Below, piece after piece: positions 56,721 through 64,000 of a stretch of 64,000 bases of DNA; the first letter of the stretch is position 1, and each line of letters begins with the position of its first letter. The position numbers were made by a program, and so were the translations under genes. Source of the stretch: Botrytis cinerea B05.10 (Eukaryota > Ascomycota > Leotiomycetes > Helotiales > Sclerotiniaceae). The notes beneath the pieces were generated by a model, which saw nothing but the letters and a program-made list of their open reading frames with translations, ran no database searches and was not told the DNA's origin. The stretch is taken from positions 682,001 through 746,000 of the forward strand of contig NC_037316.1 of assembly GCF_000143535.2 (NCBI RefSeq), read 5' to 3'.

Positions 56721-58006
56721 TAGACATCCTCATTCCAATAAGAATTACCATTCAATGAATAACGGGTCAAATCAAAGAATGTCTCACACTATCTCATCGA
56801 CATTACACAATATATAAATGTGATTGGATCTCGCAAATAATATGACTCTTCCCAAGCGCAAACGATATGCAAATCATAATCACGACTCCAATTCTTAATT
56901 CCCATTCACGCACTTCATCCACTTGCACCAACTCGGCAATCCCAAAGCTAAAGCTCCACAGTGACTCGTGCGTATCCCTGACAACCACAATCTCGAGCGG
57001 GATTTTCAGAGTTGACGATATGACGGTGGGGGAAATTGTGCATGTCGCATGCACAGGTGGGGTGTAAATATGTATGCACTCTATGCAGCGCGAGAGTGTG
57101 GATATCACACCGACATTTCTGTATGCTACGAAGAGGGGCGTTACTGGGTGGTGATTATGTCCCGTCGTGTGGCGGGGGATATATGAAGGGACCTGGAACG
57201 CGTTCGAGGAATGGGTATTGTGTGAACAATGATGGAGAGAAAGGCTGGCGGGAGTTGGTCGTGGTCAGAATATGGTTTGTGCGGAGATGTGGCTGGCAGC
57301 TTTGGGGGCCGCCGCCAAAAAAATATGAAGGAGGTAAATAAATAAATTTTCCAGCCTTCTTTTGTTTCTGTGGTAATGCTCTCTTGCATCAAATATATCA
57401 CTTGCGTCCAGCCTCCGTCAAGTGATGGGGTTCATTCGTGGTCATGAAGTCTTGACCGCACTATCAATCACACGAAGACAATTTAAAATTTCACATCAAA
57501 TTACTATTAATATATCGTCTAATGTGATAATTCATCTGTGATCACTAGGTTGATTTTGATTTTATAAATACATTCTCAAATGCTCCTTTTCGGTATGCCT
57601 ACACATGGTACGATATATGTTGTAATTTCTCCTCGCTGAAAAGCTGGAACTTTCATGGGTATCAACCCGCGTCTAATTCTCCACAGTGACCATTCATTTC
57701 CCCATGCTTAAAGACGGTCCATTTGATATACTCTTCCATGCTAGTCAGAGCATGCTCGAGAACAGTATCCTACTACCAAATTTCCGCTATGGCTACTACT
57801 ACATACTCATTCTACTCTACCTACATTTTCATTCATATAAAGTAACATATCCCACAAGTTCTTTTTCATCTACGTCCCTGACAGCAATATCATACAAGAG
57901 ACTAAAATAGGCTGAATTTCCCCAACTAAAGAAGACCCTTTCTCTTCATTCAGCGCATAAACATTCAAAAAGCACACATATATTATTTAAACTCCTCGGT
58001 ACTGTC
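56721..58006. other. Intergenic 1.3 kb, nothing seen
   Basis: No supported gene. A TATA-like tattatttaa stretch at about 57980-57990 lies some 25 bp before the 5S gene. Confidence 0.4.
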
Positions 58007-58125
58007 ACATACGACCATAGACTGAGGAGAATTGGGCATCCCGTCCGCTCTGCCATACACAAGCCTCAGATCGGTAGATTAGTAGTTGGGTGGGTGACCA
58101 CCAGCGAATCCCTACTGTTGTATGT
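58007..58125 (+). rRNA. 5S ribosomal RNA
   Basis: 119 nt beginning ACATACGACCATAG and ending GTTGTATGT, with the complementary 5'/3' termini of helix I (ACATACGAC / GTTGTATGT). Conserved internal elements are present: GGGCATCCCGTCCGCTCTGCC (loop B/C), the A-box/C-box promoter region CAAGCCTCAGATCGG and TGGGTGGGTGACCACCAGCGAATCCC near the 3' end. A T-rich Pol III terminator follows immediately. A TATA-like element lies about 25 bp upstream, as at many dispersed fungal 5S genes. Solitary 5S genes scattered between protein genes are normal in Pezizomycotina. Confidence 0.96.
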
Positions 58126-58899
58126 TTTTCTTTTTCTTTTTGCGTTTTGACTCCTGTCTCTGTCTGGAAAGCATGAACGGTCGAATGGGTGTGTGTAGGT
58201 TTTGGTTTTGAGAAATTGGAAGGAGTGGAATTTCAAGGCTCCTCCTAAAGAAAAAGGGAAGTGGGAAAGTTTGCAGATTATTGGGGTAGCAGCTAGGTAT
58301 GTGGTATTTAGAGAAGCAATTTCCTCGTTGATATAGTTGTAAGTTAACTGAAAAACGAATATATAGCATATTTGAACGGAAAATATAAATGACGTTACCC
58401 GTAAAACATGATTTCGATTTTCCTACAGAAACATCATGTCGAGTATTTGAGTCACGGAACCACGAATGAGAAGATACATGTCCGTATAATTTATGCATCT
58501 CTTATGACTCTCGTCGTAAATGTGATTATACCCCACGACTGTGTGTGTTATCGCAAGACTCTGAATTCGGTGGGTGGAATAGATATCAGATTTCTCCAAT
58601 AAGGTAGGTTAGAAGGGAGAGATATCTGATGAATCATGATTGGGAAACGAGACCGCTTGAGTCGTTCAGCTTATCATGAAAGGTCTCATGAGTCTAGATC
58701 AAAGATTTCGTAGCTTATATTTGGGATAGCTATACTTGCGGCCGGATGTGATGAAATCGATACATGTGTTGTGACTCCAGACTCTTGGGAGGCTTTCTCA
58801 TTATTGAGGATTATTCGAGAAAGATGATGATTGTGATGGTTTTCGTAATCTTTATTGTGTTGATATACTTGGGTTTCAGTTTAGTGATTGTTCCTAGAG

Positions 58900-58976
58900 G
58901 AGAGGGAGAGGGAGAGGGAGAGTGAAGTTGAAAGCCATTCCAAAAAAAAAAAAAAGAAAAAAAAAAAAAGAAAAAG
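58900..58976. repeat. GGGAGA tract followed by an A-rich run
   Basis: About four GGGAGA units, then about 35 bases that are almost all A with scattered G. Confidence 0.85.
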
Positions 58977-58981
58977 TCTTT

Positions 58982-59229
58982 CGACGTTGGATGAGAAGTC
59001 CCCTCAATATCAGAACCCGAGTCTATGAAGATCACAAAATCGACTTCGAAGCTTTGCGATGGGAGTTACTTGGATCTCCTCAGATTCCCGAACGGTATGG
59101 TATGGGCTGTATCGTGAAGTATCGCGTAAATGGTCTAGGGAAGTCTACACACGCGTGGATCTCGTGAACGGGGACGAGTTAGAGGAAGTGAGATGGGGGC
59201 TTTTGGAGGAGGATAAAGAGCGAGTTTGA
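58982..59229 (+). pseudogene. Possible short gene relic, frameshifted
   Basis: Two adjacent frames give protein-like, non-repetitive sequence: YEDHKIDFEALRWELLGSPQ and PERYGMGCIVKYRVNGLG in one. After a frame change near 59143, VYTRVDLVNGDELEEVRWGL and LEEDKERV follow to a TGA at 59227-59229. The two halves even resemble each other (RVYEDHKIDFEALRWELL against RVDLVNGDELEEVRWGLL). No start, no recognised family. It could be chance. Confidence 0.25.
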
Positions 59230-60348
59230 GGTAAGAAGAGCTTACCTCTGAAGAGAAAATCGTGTGCTCATATGTTCAGGAGTTGAGCTTCCAAGAAGAA
59301 ATGTGTATTTGTTCTGTATCTTGGCTGATGGGTGGATGGAAGTGGCTGACACGTCGGTATAGATAGGGTGCAGGGACGAACAAAAGAGAAGATATTGGCT
59401 AATAATTTGATCTTTGATGGAGGAATGGCTCCCGGGAAGTTATTGATATGTAGAGATAGGTAGGGCATCAGGAAGGATACCTGGTCTTTGATAAGAAAGT
59501 GTAGAGAGACTGAGCAGTTCTATGCAATGCAATGATGGTAAAAACCTGCGTGTTTTGATGTAGCTAAATCTTTAGCCAGAGCTAGCTCATTTTCAAATTA
59601 TCATCGGTGTCTCTGAGCCTGAGAATCTTCATTTGACTGCTGGACATATCCATGCATAACAGTCCTCGAAGACAAATTTGTGATTGCTAGTCTTCCTGTC
59701 ACTTTAATTTGCGCCCTGCCAAATCATGATGAGTGGATGAATGCGCAGTTCTGAGAATTTGAATTACTTCTAAAACTGTTCAAAATCACACATTCGTGAT
59801 CATTTGTAAAGGTAACATGTCATAGTCTCCTTTCTTAACCAGTATTCGAGAGTAAATCGCCAAATGCTTAGTCACGCCGGTATGCATATGCCTCTCAGGC
59901 TAACACACATTGTTTCGCCTTACAATTGAAAGTTTCATATTCTTCATGATGTTGAAAGGCGAAATGACTGTCTCTTCATTGAAATGGATAATTTTAATTG
60001 TTATTCTCAATAATCTGCATTCTCTGCTGCAAATCTCTTGCGTGACAGCATCGAAAGCCAGAACGAAAAGGCTTTATTAGTTCCAATCTCCAAATTCGTT
60101 AACAGAGTCGATGCCAAAATCCTATTTCTCTATGTAAAGGTACGTAGCGCCACGTGCAGAGCCTTCCATATTACGAAAACGATTTCATTCCAATAGTCCA
60201 AGATTCTTGATTTCACTCTTCCAAATAGAGATGCCCAGGCCGTTCCAGGAATCCTGCTTCGACACCAAAATATCACCGCTTGCGTGTACAGACAAGACAG
60301 CCTTATAAATTCGACCAAGAAACAAACTTCCCAGTACCGCTTCCCATA

Positions 60349-61050
60349 CTACATTTCTCCTTCCAAAGCACGATTTGCCAATTTTTCCGCTTCTTTATTA
60401 TCCTCTCTCGGAACGCTCCAAAACCGAACCAAAATTTTGTCCTCCGCGAGATCCAAAATAGCCTTGTCAATCTTGTCTATCAACTCACCGTAAACCACCT
60501 GTTTACCTTCAGAACTCTCAAAGCCATTTTTGCGCCATAGCCAAATAGACGTAGTGAAGTTGTCGTAAACATATGCTGAGTCCGTCATGATAATAGTTGT
60601 AAATGCTCCTTCACGCTCGCCAGTGGACCGCCACTTTTCAAGAACTGGACTGTTCTTTATGAGATTCAGGGCACGATCTATGCCCATAAGATGCGCATAA
60701 TCGTTCGTGTGCTGTTTCCTATCAGATGTCTCTATCGTGTCATACATATTGAAACTCGAATCCTCCCCGAAGAATATTCCGTAAGATGATTTGCTTTCCG
60801 AGCCACTCCCTTCTTGAGCACAAGTTCCATCAACAGCGACGACCAAAGATTTTGGATCGCCAGCCATCTCGTTGGCATCATGAACATGAGAGATACCAGT
60901 AGATTTATCATAATAAATAAATCTCTTAGTATTTCTACTAGCCGGGGAAAAGTATTGATGGAGATCAAATTTACGAGAATATATCTGCTGATCCTCCAAA
61001 GATCTTTCCTCATCCCGCCTAGCCTCGCGCAATTGGTACTTTTCCAACAT
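60349..61050 (-). CDS. RNase H-fold protein with altered catalytic positions
   Basis: A single exon of 233 residues from ATG 61050 (CACAATGTT). The RNase H-like core runs about 69-228: first strand SLVVAVDGTCAQ (D74), the helix TNDYAHLMGIDRALNLI, strand TTIIMTDSAYVYDNFT (D157), and the closing helix VPREDNKEAEKLANRAL. In RNase HI the helix carries a catalytic Glu (AEL) and the last helix an Asp (AD). Here these positions read His120 (AHL) and Glu222 (AE), so activity may be altered. The frame stays open upstream to 61323, but only through TTG and one ATG at 61134; that stretch looks like a C/A-rich leader. Cleavage of RNA in RNA-DNA hybrids is the family role; it is not assured here. Confidence 0.78.
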   Translation of the reverse strand: MLEKYQLREARRDEERSLEDQQIYSRKFDLHQYFSPASRNTKRFIYYDKSTGISHVHDANEMAGDPKSLVVAVDGTCAQEGSGSESKSSYGIFFGEDSSFNMYDTIETSDRKQHTNDYAHLMGIDRALNLIKNSPVLEKWRSTGEREGAFTTIIMTDSAYVYDNFTTSIWLWRKNGFESSEGKQVVYGELIDKIDKAILDLAEDKILVRFWSVPREDNKEAEKLANRALEGEM

Positions 61051-61134
61051 TGTGAATTTGGGATGAGATGATTGACCAATTGTTTGGAGGTGGTAATTTA
61101 ATGGAAGATAGTGAATGTGTGAGTGATGATTCAT

Positions 61135-61882
61135 GTTATGATGGTGTTGGTGAAATTTGTTGCTGTTGCGAATGACTAAGCAAACTAATCTGACTACTAG
61201 TAGACCCCACAAGCTAATCCACCACCAGTCTTCTAATTCAACAAACAGATCTATAAGGTTAATAGTCAACTCTACAAGCGGGAAAGGCAAGTATCCCCAG
61301 CCTGCCAGATCGATATAATTCAATCGGATTTAAATTCATTTACATAATCCTAACACCATTATATTGCCAGATAGAACCCTATTAAATTAAATGCAAGTAG
61401 CCATCTTGTTTTGAAGTCATCTTTTCTCGCCTAACATAAGGTATGGGACACTTACTTTCCCCGTTAGGAATTAGTCAGTCGCTTGGAGAGCCGACTACCA
61501 GAGAACTCTCCAAGATGTGCTGGTATTTCTTTTCTCGGTGTGCCTACGTTTGAGCTTAATAGTTCATGATTACCCATGGCGAAAACGTTCAACCAGTCCT
61601 AGTACTCTCATCATCGTTTCCTGACCATTTTTACTGGGCCCTCGAAATATTTTTTTCCATATGATACTTGTTCAATGCGGGTATAACCCAGTTAGACGAG
61701 GTCATGCCTGCTTCTCATCAAAGTCGCTAATGCTAAAACTCGTAATTGGTATTGTTGACGACATAGTAAGACAGCGAAAGAGAGACGCCAGTACAAGCAC
61801 GAAAAAATTCAATCTTGCAACCGAGTTCAATGATCCAATATATTTGCAAAATCCTCCTCAATCTTTCCTTCAAGAAATCCAT
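61135..61882. other. Intergenic, nothing seen
   Basis: About 750 bp upstream of the RNase H-like gene and downstream of the aldo-keto reductase. No feature called. Confidence 0.4.
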
Positions 61883-62992
61883 CTATGACCTATCATCCGG
61901 CGCAAACTTATCCTCCCAAAACCCTCTGTAATGTTTCTCGCTACCGATCCGAGAGATATCCTCAACCTCCTTCGGTGTCAGTTTGAACTGTTTAATCTTT
62001 TGATATCCCTTCAATCGGTCCTCATTTCCACTAGTAGTCAATGCTACGATTCCCTGATCAATAACCCATCTCAATGCAATCTCACCGGGTGTGACTCCAT
62101 ACTTCTTAGCTAGAATAGAATAGGTATCGTCCAAAGGTCCAGGAGAAGCCTTGACGGCAGCGGTCAAGGGAGCGTAGGCTGCGACTGCTATGTTCCTTTC
62201 GCGAAGGAAAGGAACGAGAGATCCATGTTGGAGATAAGGGTGATATTCAATCTGGTTGATTGAAGGGATAATCTTTGCCGTCTCCAAAATAGTTTCTATA
62301 TCCTTTTGTAGGAAGTTAGACACTCCAATAGATTTCGCTCTTCCGGATGCATAAATTGCTTCCATATCTGCCCATTTCTTCTGTAAATCTTGGGGGGTCT
62401 GGGCAAAATATGGAGAGTGGATCAAGTAGAGATCGACATAGTCGAGTTGTAGCTTCTTCAAAGATTCCTCAAATGCAGCTTGAGTGTCAAGTACTTTGGT
62501 ACCAAAAAATTTGGTAGTTATGAAGAATTTCTCCCGAGGAACACGGGATTCTTTGATTGCCATACCCATCTCCGTTTCATTCCCATACACTAGAAACATG
62601 TGTTAAAAATGGCAATCAGCCGAATCCATTGAGTGATGAGAAATACCTTCAGCTCCATCTAGATGATAATAGCCAGCATTGATGGCCATGACAGCCGTTT
62701 TCACAATCTTATTATCGACCCCCGCATCTGCATTGGATTTGAAATGAGCAGTTCCAAGACCATACCCAAGCATTGGAATTTCAGTTCCATCATGTAACTT
62801 GAGACTTTGCAATTGGCCTATTTGCTTTGGAGCATTTCCTGAATTGCCTTCAGCTCCAAAAGAACTTTGATAGGCCGAGGTTTCAGAATTCATGATGTAG
62901 CGTGCGGTAGTTGTAGAGAAAGAGAGATTGTGAGATCGTTTCGTGAGAGGACGAGTGGAAAATTTGAACGCAGATTTGATCAATGTACTCAT
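61883..62992 (-). CDS. Aldo-keto reductase, probably mitochondrial
   Basis: Two exons, 62992-62647 and 62589-61883; 350 residues. The AKR tetrad is complete: Asp112 (YHLDGAE), Tyr117 (VYGNE), Lys142 (TTKFFG) and His173 (LIHSPY). Further AKR pieces are [34 protein letters not shown] and the cofactor-binding [12 protein letters not shown], in which Ser/Asn/Arg would contact NADPH phosphate. The first ~35 residues ([20 protein letters not shown], no acidic residues) look like a mitochondrial presequence; a second ATG at residue 34 (MNSETS) would give a cytosolic form. The start at 62992 is the first ATG of the open frame. Substrate is not predictable; members reduce aldehydes and ketones. Confidence 0.9.
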
Positions 62993-63380
62993 AGGAAACT
63001 GCAAGGAAGGAAGAGGGAAAATGTAGATACTACTGAACTATTTATCAATATTTGAGGAGCGGGGAAGGAGAAGGAGAGGGAGAGGGAGAAGGAGAAGGAG
63101 GTAGAGACTTCCCGATCAATGACGATTTTAAAGTTTATCAAACCCCACCAACCCCACCACCATACCCACCATATTACTACTCCATCCTCCGAGAAAGGTG
63201 ACAAATTGCGAAAGCTCTCGTAAACTAAGGGTAGCATCCAAACAAATCCTGACTTATACGCAATCACACAATACATTGATAAATCACACAACACATTAAT
63301 AGTTTATTATTCAAAGTTTATCACAACACTTATCGCCTTATGTCTATCTAGGGTATCCATAGGGCTCACCGGAATAGTTG
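62993..63380. promoter_or_regulatory. Divergent promoter of the aldo-keto reductase and SelO-like genes
   Basis: 388 bp between divergent starts, with a GGAGAA purine tract at about 63064-63101. Confidence 0.45.
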
Positions 63381-64000
63381 ATGCTCTCGCATTTCTTCTC
63401 AAGACCTCTAGTTCCCCGCATGCGCATAGCTCAGATGGCATCTCATATCTCCCAAAGCAGTGCCTCAAAGGCCTCTTCCTTTGCCGGAAAATCACTCGCA
63501 GACCTTCCTAAATCATGGACATTCACTTCATCACTGCCTCCCGATCCTCTCTTTCCAACACCTGCCGCATCACACCAAACTGCCCGCGATGAAATTGGAC
63601 CTCGGCAGGTAAAGGGCGCATTATTTACGTGGGTTCGACCTGAACATTCGATAAATCCAGAACTTCTGGCTGTAAGCCCTAATGCGATGAAAGACTTGGG
63701 AATTAAGGAGGGAGAAGAGTCCACGGAAGAATTCAAAGAAACAGTTGCGGGCAATAAAATCTTGGGATGGGATGAAGAAAAATTAGAGGGAGGATATCCA
63801 TGGGCGCAATGTTATGGTGGGTGGCAATTTGGCTCTTGGGCAGGTCAGTTAGGCGATGGACGCGCAATCTCTTTATTCGAGACGACAAATCCGAGTAGTA
63901 ATGTTCGATACGAATTACAATTGAAGGGTGCAGGAATAACGCCATACTCCAGATTTGCAGATGGGAAAGCTGTGTTGAGGTCAAGCATAAGGGAGTTTAT
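63381..64000 (+). CDS. FMP40: SelO-family protein (protein AMPylase, UPF0061), 5' part only
   Basis: Open from ATG 63381, just after an in-frame TAG at 63375, to the window end (206 codons and two bases). The family is clear from SLADLPKSWTFTSSLPPDP, the long WVRPEHSINPELLAVSPNAM, PWAQCYGGWQFGSWAGQLGD, GDGRAISLFE and YELQLKGAGITPYSRFADGK followed by AVLRSSIREF, which includes the pseudokinase-fold nucleotide-binding Lys and the conserved SSIRE. SelO/Fmp40 proteins transfer AMP to protein hydroxyls and act in mitochondrial redox homeostasis. The N-terminus MLSHFFSRPLVPRMR is basic and could be a presequence, with a later ATG at 63435. The catalytic C-terminal part is outside the window. Confidence 0.92.
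   Translation, partial: MLSHFFSRPLVPRMRIAQMASHISQSSASKASSFAGKSLADLPKSWTFTSSLPPDPLFPTPAASHQTARDEIGPRQVKGALFTWVRPEHSINPELLAVSPNAMKDLGIKEGEESTEEFKETVAGNKILGWDEEKLEGGYPWAQCYGGWQFGSWAGQLGDGRAISLFETTNPSSNVRYELQLKGAGITPYSRFADGKAVLRSSIREF

Larger units (their letters stand above)
58126..60348. other. Intergenic 2.2 kb with purine repeats and a possible gene relic
   Basis: Contains GGGAGA repeats (about 58900-58922), an A-rich run (about 58941-58976) and the possible relic at 58982-59229. Nothing else supported. Confidence 0.4.

Noticed and set aside
61051..61323. N-terminal extension of the RNase H-like frame with a hydrophobic segment
   Set aside because: The open frame begins with TTG, and the sequence before ATG 61050 looks like a C/A-rich leader; only ATG 61134 could extend it.

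Overview
The window is nuclear DNA of a filamentous ascomycete. Genes carry short introns (about 45-85 nt) with GTRNGT donors, CTAAC-like branch sites and YAG acceptors. Moderately AT-rich coding DNA alternates with one very AT-rich, repeat-like block, and there is a dispersed single 5S rRNA gene and an intron-containing tRNA. The protein repertoire (Pcs1-like monopolin subunit, Byr4, Ctk3, Hat1, 2EXR and BTB families) fits Pezizomycotina. My best guess is Leotiomycetes (Botrytis/Sclerotinia relatives), but that is inference from style, not a search result.

Layout. 1-1326 is an AT-rich decayed repeat that abuts the 3' end of a truncated tRNA gene; an intact tRNA-Ile(AAU) follows on the minus strand. 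3.3-10.6 kb holds housekeeping genes: a Pcs1/Csm1-like kinetochore protein, divergent Msp1 AAA ATPase, cystathionine beta-lyase, and a secreted Cys-containing single-pass membrane protein. 12-14.1 kb is a six-exon GMC oxidoreductase. 14.9-20.8 kb is an accessory, decaying stretch: a 5' cytochrome P450 fragment with frameshifts and a perfect 36-bp inverted duplication of its N-terminal coding sequence, then three BTB/POZ paralogs in different states (one in-frame stop, one heavily decayed, one apparently intact). 21.7-27.4 kb carries a 1442-residue charged coiled-coil protein and a 2EXR protein. 28.4-41.4 kb is again housekeeping: PDH E1-alpha, Cdc4-type F-box/WD40, a ZIP transporter divergent from Hat1, and Ctk3.

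42.7-48.3 kb is the second accessory region and the most unusual part. It has a decayed unknown gene, then a tandem array of three small minus-strand genes that share architecture (10-13-codon first exon, phase-1 intron, helical second exon) and a similar block downstream of each, while their proteins are strongly diverged. Two of them both encode exactly 123 residues; the third is frameshifted. 48.3-50.8 kb is a gene-free stretch poor in G on the plus strand. 50.8-64 kb returns to conserved genes: Byr4, an XRCC4/Lif1-like repair factor, 5S rRNA, an RNase H-like protein with altered active-site positions, an aldo-keto reductase and, divergently, the 5' part of a SelO-family protein cut by the window end.

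Functionally the conserved genes are not one pathway. Several bear on chromosome segregation and cell cycle (Pcs1-like, Cdc4, Byr4) or mitochondria (Msp1, PDH E1-alpha, SelO, probably the aldo-keto reductase), and I read this as coincidental neighbourhood. Exon boundaries were placed by hand from splice consensus and reading-frame continuity; each multi-exon model below was checked for phase.
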